A stretch of 64,000 nt of DNA from Streptomyces sp. NBC_01244 (lineage in GTDB: Bacteria > Actinomycetota > Actinomycetes > Streptomycetales > Streptomycetaceae). A program made the position numbers and the translations under genes. Below the pieces are notes generated by a model, which was not told the DNA's origin, searched no databases, and saw only the letters and a list, made by a program, of their open reading frames with translations. The DNA lies in assembly GCF_035987325.1 (NCBI RefSeq), contig NZ_CP108488.1:3596001-3660000 (forward strand), in the 5' to 3' direction. Of the stretch, positions 41,512 to 51,851 are shown piece after piece. Numbering within the stretch: position 1 is the first letter of the stretch; the number at the start of each line of letters is the position of its first letter.

Positions 41512-42291
41512 CTAAACCAGATCGACCAGATCGGCGATGGAGTCGAACGTGTGGGTCGGGCGGTACGGGAACTTCTCGGTGTCCTCGACCGACGTCAGAC
41601 CGGTCAGCACGAGGAAGGTCTGCATGCCCGCCTCCAGCCCGGCGAGGATGTCGGTGTCCATCCGGTCGCCGATCATCGCGCTGCTGTGGGAGTGCGCGCC
41701 GATGGCGTTCAGTCCGGTGCGCATCATCAGCGGGTTGGGCTTGCCGGCGAAGTACGGCTTCTTGCCGGTCGCCTTGGTGATCAGCGCGGCGACCGCGCCC
41801 GTGGCGGGCAGCGGGCCCTCGGCGGAGGGGCCGGTCTCGTCCGGGTTGGTGCAGATGAAGCGGGCGCCCGCGTTGATCAGGCGGACCGCCTTGGTCATGG
41901 CCTCGAAGCTGTACGTCCGGGTCTCGCCCAGGACCACGTAGTCCGGCTCGTGGTCGGTCAGGATGTAGCCGATGTCGTGCAGGGCGGTGGTCAGGCCGGC
42001 CTCGCCGATGACGTACGCGGTGCCGCCCGGACGCTGGTCGTCGAGGAACTTCGCGGTGGCCAGGGCCGAGGTCCAGATGTTCTCCACCGGGACTTCCAGC
42101 CCCATCCGGCTCAGGCGGGCCTGGAGGTCGCGCGGGGTGTAGATGGAGTTGTTGGTCAGCACGAGGAAGGGCTTGCCGGACTCGCGCAGCCGGTTGATGA
42201 AGGCGTCGGCGCCGGGGATCGGGATGCCCTCGTGGACGAGGACCCCGTCCATGTCGGTGAGCCAGGATTCGATCGGCTTGCGCTCTGCCAC
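41512..42291 (-). CDS. HAD-IIA (NagD-like) hydrolase
   Basis: A 259-residue cytosolic phosphatase. Motif I is WLTDMDGVLVHEG (nucleophile Asp), motif II VLTNNS, then a NagD-type cap (LSRMGLEVPVENIWTSALATA cited in part), motif III Lys in AGKPNPLMM and motif IV IGDRMDTDI. Members act on nucleoside monophosphates, sugar phosphates or phosphoglycolate. GTG 42291 is preceded by GGAGAAC. Its upstream region carries three 9-base tandem repeats. Confidence 0.87.
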   Translation of the reverse strand: MAERKPIESWLTDMDGVLVHEGIPIPGADAFINRLRESGKPFLVLTNNSIYTPRDLQARLSRMGLEVPVENIWTSALATAKFLDDQRPGGTAYVIGEAGLTTALHDIGYILTDHEPDYVVLGETRTYSFEAMTKAVRLINAGARFICTNPDETGPSAEGPLPATGAVAALITKATGKKPYFAGKPNPLMMRTGLNAIGAHSHSSAMIGDRMDTDILAGLEAGMQTFLVLTGLTSVEDTEKFPYRPTHTFDSIADLVDLV

Positions 42292-42319
42292 TGGACTGTT
42301 CTCCGCTCTCGGTGGCGTC

Positions 42320-42346
42320 TGACGTCTGTGACGTCTGTGACCTCTG
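42320..42346. repeat. 9-base tandem repeat, TGACGTCTG
   Basis: TGACGTCTG, TGACGTCTG and TGACCTCTG follow one another at 42320, 42329 and 42338, 29 bases before the HAD gene start. Same period as the GGTCAG repeat at 12138. Confidence 0.75.
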
Positions 42347-42514
42347 GTCTCTACCACCTTATCCGGGCCGGACCGCGGACGCGTGGGGCGTCCACGGCCC
42401 GGACCGTACGGCGGAACGGGCGGCCGCGAAGGCCCGTCGACGGGGCCCGCGACGGCCCTGCGATGGGCCCGCGATGGGCCCCGCCGAAGGTCCCGTACCC
42501 GCCGAAAGGTTCCG

Positions 42515-44050
42515 TCAGCCGAGCTTGACGTTGTCCACGGTCCAGTACCAGTTGTTGCTGCCGGCGTAGCGGAAGCGGACCTGGACGTCGGTGGCGCCGG
42601 CCGGGACCTGGAGCGCGATCGACTCGGAGCGGGCGACCGCGTCGGCGGTGTAGCTCTTGACGACCGACGCCGTGCCGCCGTTGTAGGAGACCAGGACCTG
42701 GGCGGTCTGGCCGGCCTCGTGGTGGTAGTGGGTCTGGAAGGTCAGGTTCTTCGTGGTGCCGCCCGTGACCGCCCACTTGGGGGTGACGAGCGTGGAGTCG
42801 TAGGAGCCGGTGTGGCTCTTGTCGTCCCACTCGTCGGAGTCGGCGACGGCGAACACGTCACGGGAGCGGACGTTCAGCTCGCGCCACTGGTCGCGCTGCG
42901 CCTGGCTCCAGAACTCGTCGGTCGCGAAGGCCCATCCGGCCCACTCGGTGACACCGCCCGTGCCCATCTTGGAGTTGTCGACGGACCAGCCGGCCGGCGG
43001 GGTGTGCGTGAAGCCCTTGGTGCCGGCCGGGATGCCCGTCTCGTCCACGCGCGCCTGGAGGTTGGGGCGCAGGGTGTCGAAGGCGTCGCCGTCGTCCGGT
43101 GCGCCCAGCGGGATGCCGTCGATCGCGGAGCCGGGGGTGACCCCGACCTGGGCGAGCGCGGTCGCCGCGACGTCGACGAGCTTCACGTCGTCGCGTACCG
43201 AACCGGCCGGAATGCCGGCGCCCTTGGCGAGGACGAAGGTGCCGCGCTCCTGGATGGTGGAGCCGCCGTGGCCGCCGGAGTTGGTGTGGCCGTGGTCGGT
43301 GGAGACCAGGACCTTCCAGTTCTCCTGGGCGTAGGTCGGGCGGTTCTGGACGGCGGTGAGGAGCTGCCCGACCAGGACGTCGACGCGGGCGATGGTGTCC
43401 AGGTACTGCTGGCTGGCGGCGCCGTAGGAGTGGCCGGCCGCGTCGATCTCGCCGAGGTAGACGAAGGCGGCGTCCGGGTTCTGGCCCTGCAGCTCGGCGG
43501 CGGCGGCCGCGGCGATCTTCGGGTCCTCGTTGCGGTAGCCGTCGCGGTCGCCCTTGAGGGAGAGGCGCTTGTCGACCTTGGCCGAGAAGATCGGGCCGTT
43601 CTGGTCGGTGGAGGTGATGGGCTCCCAGTCGGCGGCCGCGTACGTGTTGAGCGCCGGGTTGGCGTTCTCGATGCGGGTCAGGAAGTCCGGGTAGGCCGTG
43701 TAGTTCTTGCCGGTGAAGGAGTTGTCCTTCACGCCGTGCTTGTCGGGCCAGACGCCGGTGGCGATGGTGGACCAGCCGGGGCCCGAGGAGGTGGCGGCCA
43801 TCGGGTTCGCGTACAGGGTGCTGCGGGCGGTCAGGCCCTGGGCCATCAGGCCTTTCAGGTGCGGGGCGTTGGCGGCCTTGACGCGGTCCAGGACCGCGCC
43901 GTCGATGCCGATGACGAGCACCTTGTTCGCGGCGGCCGCCGCTTCGTCGGCGGGCGCGGCGGTCGCGGCGTGGGCGCCGAGGCCGGTGGCGAGCAGGACC
44001 GTGGCGGTGGCGGCCACGGCGAGGGTCCGTCCGGACAGGACAGTGGACAC
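42515..44050 (-). CDS. Secreted alkaline-phosphatase-superfamily phosphodiesterase
   Basis: A 511-residue exported protein. Signal peptide ~1-32. The catalytic domain is of the nucleotide pyrophosphatase/phosphodiesterase type: VLVIGIDGAVLDRV (metal Asp), NPMAATSSGPGWSTIATGVW with the nucleophile Ser/Thr, VYLGEIDAAGHSYG and VLVSTDHGHT (metal ligands). The last ~150 residues are a beta-sandwich (ESIALQVPAGATDVQVRFRY, NNWYWTVDNVKLG), probably carbohydrate- or surface-binding. It would release phosphate or nucleotides outside the cell. GTG 44050 has GGAGGAG upstream. Two GGTCC(A/G)GACC palindromes lie ~100-130 bases upstream. Confidence 0.85.
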   Translation of the reverse strand: MSTVLSGRTLAVAATATVLLATGLGAHAATAAPADEAAAAANKVLVIGIDGAVLDRVKAANAPHLKGLMAQGLTARSTLYANPMAATSSGPGWSTIATGVWPDKHGVKDNSFTGKNYTAYPDFLTRIENANPALNTYAAADWEPITSTDQNGPIFSAKVDKRLSLKGDRDGYRNEDPKIAAAAAAELQGQNPDAAFVYLGEIDAAGHSYGAASQQYLDTIARVDVLVGQLLTAVQNRPTYAQENWKVLVSTDHGHTNSGGHGGSTIQERGTFVLAKGAGIPAGSVRDDVKLVDVAATALAQVGVTPGSAIDGIPLGAPDDGDAFDTLRPNLQARVDETGIPAGTKGFTHTPPAGWSVDNSKMGTGGVTEWAGWAFATDEFWSQAQRDQWRELNVRSRDVFAVADSDEWDDKSHTGSYDSTLVTPKWAVTGGTTKNLTFQTHYHHEAGQTAQVLVSYNGGTASVVKSYTADAVARSESIALQVPAGATDVQVRFRYAGSNNWYWTVDNVKLG

Positions 44051-44146
44051 GTACTCCTCCGGGAGTAATCGTGGGGAAGGCGCAGGGGACGTACGGGGCG
44101 TGCGGTCGTACGGCGGTCGTGCGTCAGCGCGAGCGAGCGTACGGCG

Positions 44147-44179
44147 GGTCCGGACCGAAGGCGAGACTCGGTCCAGACC
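44147..44179 (-). promoter_or_regulatory. Two GGTCC-GACC palindromes upstream of the phosphodiesterase gene
   Basis: GGTCCGGACC (44147-44156, perfect) and GGTCCAGACC (44170-44179) lie 97-129 bases before the start of the secreted phosphodiesterase and downstream of the phosphonate-binding protein gene. They match the core of the DasR/HutC-type sites seen at the chitinase, LPMO and phosphonate loci. Confidence 0.5.
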
Positions 44180-44229
44180 CGTTATCCATGCGTCACTATC
44201 CCGGTCGTGGGTGACCGGGAGGCGACCGG

Positions 44230-45309
44230 TCAGCTTCCGGTGGCCGACTTCCACGCGTCGACGTAGCCGGTGAGGTTCTTGTCGATGTCGGCCCAGTCCG
44301 GCTCGAAGATCTCGACCCCGGTCATGAGCTTGGTGAGCTCGACGGCGTTGGCGTCGGTGGGCTTGACGTCCGTACGGGCCGGGAAGCCGCCGCCGACACC
44401 GCTGACCAGCTTCTGGGCGTCCTCGCTGAGGAGGTAGTCGAGGAGCTTCTTGCCGTTCTCGGTGTGCGGGGCCTTGGCGACGAGGCCGGCCGCGTACGGG
44501 AGGGAGAAGGTGGTGGGCTTGCCGCCGTCCTTGGCGGGGAACCAGATGCCGAGGTTCGGCATGGACTTGGACTGCGCGAAGTTCATCTGGACGTCGCCGT
44601 TGGCGACGAGCAGCTCGCCCTTGTCCGTCTTCGGCGCCAGCTTGCTGGTGGAGGAGGACGGGCCGACGTTGTTGGCCTGGAGCTTCTTCAGGTACTCGTT
44701 GGCCTGCTCCTTGCCGCCGAAGTCGTGCATCGCCTTGATGAGCACGGCGGTGCCGTCGCCCGCGACGCCGGGGGTGGAGTACTGGAGCTTGCCCTTGTAC
44801 TTGGGGTCCAGGAGCTCTTCCCAGGTCTTGGGGGCCGCCGCCAGCTCCTTCTTGTTGTAGATGAAGCCGAAGTAGTTGTTGACGACCGAGGTCCACTTGC
44901 CGTCGGAGGACTTGTTCGCCCCGTTGACCTTGTCCGCGCCCTGCGGCGTGTAGGCCTGGAGGAGGCCCTTGCCGTCGGCCTGCTGGATGAACGGGGGCAG
45001 CGTGATCAGTACGTCGGCCTGTGTGTTGGTCTTCTCGCGGACGGCGCGCTGCACCATCTCCCCCGAGCCGCCCTCCACGTACTTGACCTCGATGCCGGTC
45101 TTCTTCGTGAAGTCGGCGAAGACCTGGTCGTACCAGCCGTCGCCCTTGTCGCTCTTGAGGCCGTCGGCGCTGTAGACGGTGACGACCTTCTCGCCGCCGC
45201 CCTTGGAGTCGGTGGCGGAGGAGGAGCCGCCGCAGGCGGTGAGGCCGGCGGCGAGGGCGAGGCTGCCGGTGACGGCGGCGGTGATGCGGAGGTGTCTGTT
45301 GCTGGGCAT
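44230..45309 (-). CDS. phnS: 2-aminoethylphosphonate-type ABC substrate-binding lipoprotein
   Basis: A 359-residue lipoprotein. The signal ends in the lipobox LTACGG. The mature protein is a type II periplasmic-binding fold of the iron(III)/AEP family: VVTVYSADGLKSDKGDGWYD, VEGGSGEMVQRAVREK, ITLPPFIQQADG, YNKKELAAAPKTWEELLDP, GDGTAVLIKAMHDFGG. It would bind an aminophosphonate and deliver it to the two permeases encoded just upstream. The assignment rests on the family look and on a phosphonatase-like gene in the same operon. A 97-base gap before it may hold an extra promoter or processing site. Confidence 0.75.
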   Translation of the reverse strand: MPSNRHLRITAAVTGSLALAAGLTACGGSSSATDSKGGGEKVVTVYSADGLKSDKGDGWYDQVFADFTKKTGIEVKYVEGGSGEMVQRAVREKTNTQADVLITLPPFIQQADGKGLLQAYTPQGADKVNGANKSSDGKWTSVVNNYFGFIYNKKELAAAPKTWEELLDPKYKGKLQYSTPGVAGDGTAVLIKAMHDFGGKEQANEYLKKLQANNVGPSSSTSKLAPKTDKGELLVANGDVQMNFAQSKSMPNLGIWFPAKDGGKPTTFSLPYAAGLVAKAPHTENGKKLLDYLLSEDAQKLVSGVGGGFPARTDVKPTDANAVELTKLMTGVEIFEPDWADIDKNLTGYVDAWKSATGS

Positions 45310-45406
45310 GGAACTTCCTTACGGGGAAAGGGAGTCAGCAGGGGAATCAGCGGGGTGCGGCGGGTCTGGCACGGACTGGCAGGGGGCTACACGGCCTGGC
45401 AGGGGG

Positions 45407-46204
45407 CTAGCGGTACGCGGCCCTGGTGCGGACGCGCGAGACGGCCAGCAGGACCAGCAGGGTGGTGGCCATCAGGACCACGGCGACGGCGGAGCCGCTG
45501 AAGAGCGAGCCGCGGTCGGTGGCGGTGAAGATGCGGACGGGCAGGGGCATCCAGTCCGGCGGGTAGAGCATCATCGTGGCGCTCAGCTCACCCATGGACA
45601 GGGCGAAACAGAGCCCGGCCGCCGCGGTGAGCGACGGGAGCAGGAGGGGGAGCTTGACCCGCCACAGCACGTACGCGGGACGGGCGCCCAGGGAGGCCGC
45701 CGCCTGCTCGTAGGCGGGGTCGAGACGCACGATGGCAGCCGAAACCGACTGGTAGGCGAACGCCGTGACAAGAATCGTGTGCGCCAGGATCACGATCGAG
45801 CTGGTGCCGTTGAGGAGCAGCGGCGGCTTGCTGAAGGCGACGAGCACGGCGAGGCCGACGACCACGGACGGCACGGCGACCGGCAGCATGAACAGCGCGT
45901 CCAGCGCGCCCTTTCCGCGCCTCCGCAGCCCCGCCGCGGCGAGCGCCGCCCAGGTGCCGACGGTGAGCGCGATCAGGCTGGCGGCCAGGGCGGTGAGCAG
46001 CGAGGTGGTCAGCGCCTGGAGGGATTCGCCGCGGACGGCGGCGGCGTAGTTCTCGGTGGTGGGGCCGGAGGGGAAGGCCCCGGACCAGTGCGTCGAGAAG
46101 GAGGCGGCCACCACGACGAGCAGGGGCAGGGCGAAGAGGGGCAGGAAGAGGAGGCCGAAGAGGCTCCAGGCGGCCCAGCGGCCGCTCTTGCTATGCACCA
46201 GCAC
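45407..46204 (-). CDS. phnV: ABC permease of the phosphonate importer
   Basis: A 265-residue inner-membrane permease with six helices and the EAA loop for ATPase contact (YEQAAASLGARPAYVLWRVKLP in part). It belongs to the sulfate/iron/AEP permease family. GTG 46204 overlaps the end of the partner permease by 14 bases, so the two are co-translated; a GTG at 46198 is an alternative. With 46191-47231 it forms the membrane channel of the importer. Confidence 0.8.
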   Translation of the reverse strand: MLVHSKSGRWAAWSLFGLLFLPLFALPLLVVVAASFSTHWSGAFPSGPTTENYAAAVRGESLQALTTSLLTALAASLIALTVGTWAALAAAGLRRRGKGALDALFMLPVAVPSVVVGLAVLVAFSKPPLLLNGTSSIVILAHTILVTAFAYQSVSAAIVRLDPAYEQAAASLGARPAYVLWRVKLPLLLPSLTAAAGLCFALSMGELSATMMLYPPDWMPLPVRIFTATDRGSLFSGSAVAVVLMATTLLVLLAVSRVRTRAAYR

Positions 46205-47223
46205 GCTTGCTCACCATCCGGTAAAGGCCGAACAGGCCGACGGAGATCACGATGTTGACGACGGCGACCACGCAGGCGGCGGCGTAGTCGGATTCGAGGA
46301 TCGCCTTGCCGTAGATGAGCATCGGGAGCGTGGTGACGTCCTTGGCTCCGGTGAACAGGACGATCCCGAACTCGTTGAGGCACATGACCAGGACGAGGCT
46401 GCCGCCGGCGGCGAGGGCCGGGAGGGCCTCGGGCAGGATCACCCGGCGGATGATGCGGCCGGGCTTCGCGCCGAGCGAGGAGGCCACCTCCAGCTGGGCG
46501 GTGTCCAGCTGGGAGAAGGCCGCGAGCAGCGGGCGCATCACGAAGGGCGTGAAGTAGGTGATCTCCGCGAGGAGGACGCCCCAGGGGGTGGTCAGGAAGT
46601 GGAAGGGCCCCTCCCGGGTGCCGAAGGCGTCGGTCCACAGGCCGTTGGCCATGCCGACCGTGCCGTAGACGAAGAGGAGGGCGAGGGTGATGAGGAAGGA
46701 GGGGAAGGAGAGGAAGACGTCGATGAACTTGGCCACGGCGCGGGCCCCGGGGAACGGGACGAAGGCGATGACCAGCGCGAGCCCGAAGCCGAGGACCAGG
46801 CAGCCGGCGGTGGCGCCGACGGCGAGCCAGACCGTGGTGCCGAGGGCTTCGCGGAAGGAGTGCGAGGCGAAGACGGAGGCGTAGGCGTCGAAGGTGCCGC
46901 CCCCGCTCTCGGGGGACAGGGACTGCTGGACGACCAGCGCGAGGGGGTAGAGGAAGATCGCCGCGAGCACGGCGACGGGAGGCACGGTCCACAGCCAGCC
47001 GGGCACGCTACGGGGCGCACGTGCGGCCTTCGCCGCGAAGCCGCCGGGGGCTTCGGCCGGGCTTTCGGGCGTGCCCGGGGCAGGGCTTCGTACGGGCTGG
47101 TGGGGTATGACCGCGGGCTCGGGGTCGGCCGCCGCCGGGACGGGTGTGGGGGTCGGCGCGGGTGCGGCGGGCGGCACGGGTGCGGGGGGCGGCACGGGTG
47201 CGGCGGCGCGCCGGTTCGTGGCC

Positions 47224-47231
<8 letters not shown>
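46191..47231 (-). CDS. phnU: ABC permease of the phosphonate importer
   Basis: A 346-residue permease. The first ~75 residues are Ala/Pro-rich and unlike the family; six helices follow (WLWTVPPVAVLAAIFLYP ... VVNIVISVGLFGLY) with the EAA loop LEVASSLGAKPGRIIRRVILPE (20-residue core). Length without the tail is normal for the AEP/sulfate permease family. Its ATG lies inside the last codons of the ATPase gene (8-base overlap). Confidence 0.8.
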
Positions 47232-48269
<1,038 letters not shown>

Positions 48270-48273
<4 letters not shown>

Positions 48274-49004
48274 GCGCCGCGCTCCCGCTCCTGGTCCGCG
48301 TGCTCAAGGAGTGCGGGCAGCTCGGCGATGGAGGCCAGGACGTGGGTGGCGCCGTGCTCGGTGAGGGCCGCGCGGTCGTGGGCGCCGGTGAGGACGCCCG
48401 CCACGATCCCGGCGCCGGAGCGGACGCCGCTGAGCATGTCGTACGACGTGTCGCCGGCGACCACGGCGTCGCGTACGTCGGCCACGGCGCCGGTGCGCAG
48501 GAAGGCGGCCAGCACCATGTCCGGGTACGGCCGGCCGCGGCCGCCCGCGTCGGCGGGGCACAGGGTGAGGTCGGCCAGGTCCTGCCAGCCGAGGGCGTCG
48601 AGGATGGCGTCCTGGGTGACGCGGGCGAAGCCGGTGGTGAGGGCCACGGTGCGGCCGTCGGCGCGGAGCTTCTCGATGGCCTCGCGGGCGCCGGGGATCG
48701 GGGCGATGAGGCCGCCGTCGACGAGTTCCCCGTAGGCCTCCTCGAAGGCGGAGTTGGCTCGCCGGGCGAGGTCCTCGGCGCCGAAGAGGTGGCGGAAGAC
48801 GGAGATCTTGGACTCGCCCATGGTGTCGCGGACGTACTGGAGCTTGGCGGCGTGGTCGGCGCTGCCCGGCTCGACGCCGAGGCGCTCGGCGGCCCGCTCG
48901 AAGGCGCGCTCGACGAGGCCGCCGTCGGCGACGGTGGTGCCGGCCATGTCGAGGACGATCAGGCCGTGTTCGCGCGTGGTGTGGGGGGTGTGGTTGTCGG
49001 TCAT
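48270..49004 (-). CDS. Phosphonatase-like HAD hydrolase
   Basis: A 244-residue HAD hydrolase of the phosphonoacetaldehyde-hydrolase-like group. Motif I LIVLDMAGTTVADGG has the DMAGT sequence found in PhnX-type enzymes; motif II TTGFAR; motif IV VVAGDTSYDMLSG. The Lys of true PhnX that forms the Schiff base in the cap is not clear to me, so it may cleave a phosphate or phosphonate ester instead (the phosphonatase-like subfamily). Being between the FAD enzyme and the importer it should act on the product of the former. Confidence 0.75.
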
Positions 49005-49009
49005 GGTGC

Positions 49010-50131
49010 TTACCAGCCCAGTTCGTTCGCGGTGGTTTCGGCTATGGCGGGCGAGCAGGTCATGCCGCGGCCGCCGGGCCCGGTCACCAGCCAGACGCCG
49101 TCGGCCACCTGCTGGCGGTGGACGACGCGGGTGGTGTCGGTGCACTGCGCGTACACGCCCGCCCAGCGGTGCCTGATCTGCGGCAGCGGGCGGCCCAGGA
49201 AGGACTCGACGACCTCGGTGAGGTGCGTGTAGGGGTCTTCGAGGGTGTCGAACGCGAAGGGGTGCTCGTACTCGTGGGTGTCGCCGATGGTCAGTCCGCC
49301 GTCCTGCCGCTGCACCATCAGGAGCTGCATCTTGTGCGCGGCGGCGATCGGGGCCTGGGCCTGCTCGGCGTTGAGCTCGTCGAGGGCCGCGCTCTTGTAG
49401 GCGGGGTAGTAGCGGAAGCTGTCGGCGTCGGCGACCGAGGTCGTCAGGGTCTCGCCGAGCGGGGCGGTCTGCATCATCTGCAGCCGGACGCGGCGCACGG
49501 GCAGGTCGGGGACCAGCTCGCGGACCAGGCCGGAGAGCCAGGCGCCGGTGGCCAGGACGACGGTGTCGCCCTGGTGGACGTCGCCGTGGTCGTCGCGGAC
49601 GGCGCCGTTCCCGACGACCTCGCGCACTTCCCGTCCGGGGAGGAAGGTGTAGCGGCCGGATGCCTTGAGGGCTTCGCGCAGATGGAGTTGGGCGGTGCGC
49701 GGCTCCACGGCCGCGTCCCGCTCGCACCACAGGGCGGCCTCGAAGGCGCCGCGCAGGGCGGGGTTGATCGCCCTGGCCTCCTGGGCGGTGACCAGCTTGT
49801 AGCCGCGGGCGGCGGCGTCGGGGCGGGCCACGGCGGCCTCGGCGACGGCGTGCTCGCGGGGGTTGCGTACCGGGGTCAGGGAGCCGATGGCGCGGAAGCC
49901 CAGGCCGGGCACCCGCTCACCGATCGCCTCCCAGAGCTCGCGGGCCCGCAGGGCGGTGTCGAGCTCCTCGCCCCCGGCCCGTCCGCTGACCCAGATCTGG
50001 CCGAAATTGCGCAATGACGCGCCGCGGGCCTCCGCTTCTCGCTCGATCTGGACGACCTCGTGGCCGCGTTCCACTGCTTGCCAGGCGTGCATGGTGCCTA
50101 CCACGCCGCCTCCGACGACTATGACTCTCAC
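49010..50131 (-). CDS. FAD-dependent oxidoreductase of phosphonate clusters (TIGR03364/PbfD-like)
   Basis: A 373-residue DAO-family flavoenzyme. FAD-binding loop VIVVGGGVVGTMHAWQAVERG with IEREAEARGASLRNFGQIW; ATGAWL; C-terminal VWLVTGPGGRGMTCSPAIAE. Members of this subfamily sit beside phosphonatase-like HAD genes and oxidise N-alkylated aminoethylphosphonates or related amines; this is known for the family from memory, and here inferred. GTG 50131 has GGAG five bases upstream. It is five bases upstream of the HAD gene. Confidence 0.75.
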   Translation of the reverse strand: MRVIVVGGGVVGTMHAWQAVERGHEVVQIEREAEARGASLRNFGQIWVSGRAGGEELDTALRARELWEAIGERVPGLGFRAIGSLTPVRNPREHAVAEAAVARPDAAARGYKLVTAQEARAINPALRGAFEAALWCERDAAVEPRTAQLHLREALKASGRYTFLPGREVREVVGNGAVRDDHGDVHQGDTVVLATGAWLSGLVRELVPDLPVRRVRLQMMQTAPLGETLTTSVADADSFRYYPAYKSAALDELNAEQAQAPIAAAHKMQLLMVQRQDGGLTIGDTHEYEHPFAFDTLEDPYTHLTEVVESFLGRPLPQIRHRWAGVYAQCTDTTRVVHRQQVADGVWLVTGPGGRGMTCSPAIAETTANELGW

Positions 50132-50207
50132 GTGCTCCAAGGTGACGGCGGCCCGTGACCCGGGAGGATCCCCCGGGCGACGCTCCGGTGAACAGCCTCC
50201 AACGCTT

Positions 50208-50218
50208 GGACTAGACCC
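50208..50218 (-). promoter_or_regulatory. GntR/UTRA operator before the phosphonate operon
   Basis: GGACTAGACCC (reverse GGGTCTAGTCC) lies 77 bases before the start of the FAD gene and 62 bases after the GntR stop. The core GGACTAGACC is identical to one of the chitinase promoter repeats (27733-27742). Confidence 0.5.
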
Positions 50219-50279
50219 GTTACTGTTTCGTGATAGAAGTTCGCCCCATTTCATTCCTTACGTTGGGCTTCGTGCGGGA

Positions 50280-51053
50280 CTATTCGGGCCGCAGGTGGGT
50301 CGTGAAGCTGAACCGGTCACCACGGTAGAGAGAACGCACCCGCTCCAGCGGCCGGCCGTCCTGATCCCGGGAGAACCGGTGGATGAGCAGCATCGGGAGC
50401 GCGGGCGGAGTGCCGATCAGCAGGGCTTCGCGGGGCGTGGCGAGAACCGTCTCCAGCTTCTCGTCGGCGTCGCCGAAGGAGATGCCGAGGCTGTCGTGGA
50501 GGTATCCGTAGAAGGAGGAGTCCGGCTGGAAATCGATGTCGAGGCGGGGCGCGCGGGCGACCCGGACGTACGTGCTCTCCAGTCCGACCCGCTCCTCGTC
50601 GGCGAGCAGCACCCGCTCCAGGTGCCAGACCGGCTCCCCGGGCTCGGCGCCGATGCCGGGGGCCACGGGGGCCGGGCAGGGGAAGCGTTCCAGGCCGATC
50701 AGACGGCGCCCCGGGGTGCGCCCCTGGCGGCGTACGCCCTCGGTGTAACTCGCCAGCGACAGGGGTTGTTCGAGCTTCGGCCCGGCGGCGACGGTGCCGC
50801 GGCCCGAGCGGCGCAGGCGGCCCTCCAACAGCAGCTCGCGCAGGGCCTGGCGGACGGTCTCGCGGGAGACCTCGTACTGCTCGGCGAGATCGCGCTCGGT
50901 GGGGAGGAGTCCCCCCTCGCCGAGCTCGTCGAGCAGCCCGGCGATGCGGGCCTTGACGGCGTAGTACTTGGGGATGCGGCCGTGCTCGGGGATGCCGGAG
51001 CGGACGGGCAGGCCGGGCTGGTGGTGGTGCGCGTAGGCGGTCGGTTCTTCCAC
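50280..51053 (-). CDS. GntR-family regulator with UTRA domain (HutC/PhnF-like)
   Basis: A 257-residue regulator. Winged helix: YAVKARIAGLLDELGEGGLLP, TERDLAEQYEVSRETVRQALREL, LRRSGRGTVAAGP. UTRA effector domain: PVWHLERVLLADEERVGLES, VYGYLHDSLGIS-like FYGYLHDSLGI, LETVLATPREALLIG, PMLLIHRFSRDQDGRPLERVRSLYRG (20-residue core). It belongs to the HutC branch together with PhnF and DasR and should bind a GGTCTAGACC-type palindrome. Position at the head of the AEP operon points to control of uptake by a phosphonate or phosphate-ester ligand. Confidence 0.87.
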   Translation of the reverse strand: MEEPTAYAHHHQPGLPVRSGIPEHGRIPKYYAVKARIAGLLDELGEGGLLPTERDLAEQYEVSRETVRQALRELLLEGRLRRSGRGTVAAGPKLEQPLSLASYTEGVRRQGRTPGRRLIGLERFPCPAPVAPGIGAEPGEPVWHLERVLLADEERVGLESTYVRVARAPRLDIDFQPDSSFYGYLHDSLGISFGDADEKLETVLATPREALLIGTPPALPMLLIHRFSRDQDGRPLERVRSLYRGDRFSFTTHLRPE

Positions 51054-51077
51054 GCTCGGACTCTACGTGTGCTGCCT

Positions 51078-51851
51078 CTACGTGGACTGCGGGCCGGGCT
51101 CCTTGCGCAGCCGGCGGGCCCCGAGCAGGAGCCCGCCGCCGCCGACCAGGGCGACCGCGGCGCCGGCCCCGTACGCCCAGGCCCCCGTGGTGCGGCCGGT
51201 CTCGGCCAGCGCCCCGGCCTCGCCGGTCTCCGCGTCGGGGCCCTGGACCTCGAACCGGTAGCCGCCCGCCTCGCCGATCCAGTCGCCGTCGTCACCCTTG
51301 CGCTGCACCAGCGCGGCGTCGGCGACGGCTTCGCCGAGCGGGGCGCCGGGGGCGAAGGCGAGCCGGACGGTGACGGTCACGGAACCCCCGGGGCCGACGG
51401 TGAAGCCGGAGAAGGCGTCGCCACCGTCGAAGACGGCGACGATCTCGTCCCGGTCGGTGCGCTCCAGGCTGACGGGGAAGGTGCTGCCGGGGGCGTCGAA
51501 CTCCATGCGGAAATGGGCGGGGCGCAGGGCGTGGGCCGGGTCGGTGAAGACCACGACGGGGTGGATGGCCGTGCACTCGGCGGTGGTGGTGTTGGTGAGG
51601 TCGAGGTACCAGGTCTGCGCCGCGCCGCCGGTCCGGTACACCGCCGGTCCCCCGCGAATGCGGGCGCCGATCGGGAACTGCGTGCTCTTCCCGTCACCGC
51701 AGACGGCTTCCACCCGGGAGGGCAACGCGGGCGCGGGACGTGCTCCACCGCCGTTCCCGATGTCCGCGGCCGCGGTGGGGACGGCGGTGATGGTGGTGGT
51801 GGCCGTGGCCGCGAAGACGGCTGCAAGGGCAAGGGCTTTGCGCAGTCGCAT
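51078..51851 (-). CDS. LAETG surface protein, probable class E sortase substrate
   Basis: A 257-residue exported protein. Signal peptide ~1-29 (AAVFAATATTTITAVPTAAA); a beta-sandwich body (~40-205; SRVEAVCGDGK, TWYLDLTNTTTAECTAIHP, with two cysteines; FSGFTVGPGGSVTVTVRLAF); then LAETG at about residue 221, a hydrophobic helix and RRLRKEPGPQST. This is the LAxTG signal recognised by class E sortases of Streptomyces. The only class E sortase in the window is 7 kb away at 58967. It lies 24 bases from the start of the GntR gene. Confidence 0.8.
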   Translation of the reverse strand: MRLRKALALAAVFAATATTTITAVPTAAADIGNGGGARPAPALPSRVEAVCGDGKSTQFPIGARIRGGPAVYRTGGAAQTWYLDLTNTTTAECTAIHPVVVFTDPAHALRPAHFRMEFDAPGSTFPVSLERTDRDEIVAVFDGGDAFSGFTVGPGGSVTVTVRLAFAPGAPLGEAVADAALVQRKGDDGDWIGEAGGYRFEVQGPDAETGEAGALAETGRTTGAWAYGAGAAVALVGGGGLLLGARRLRKEPGPQST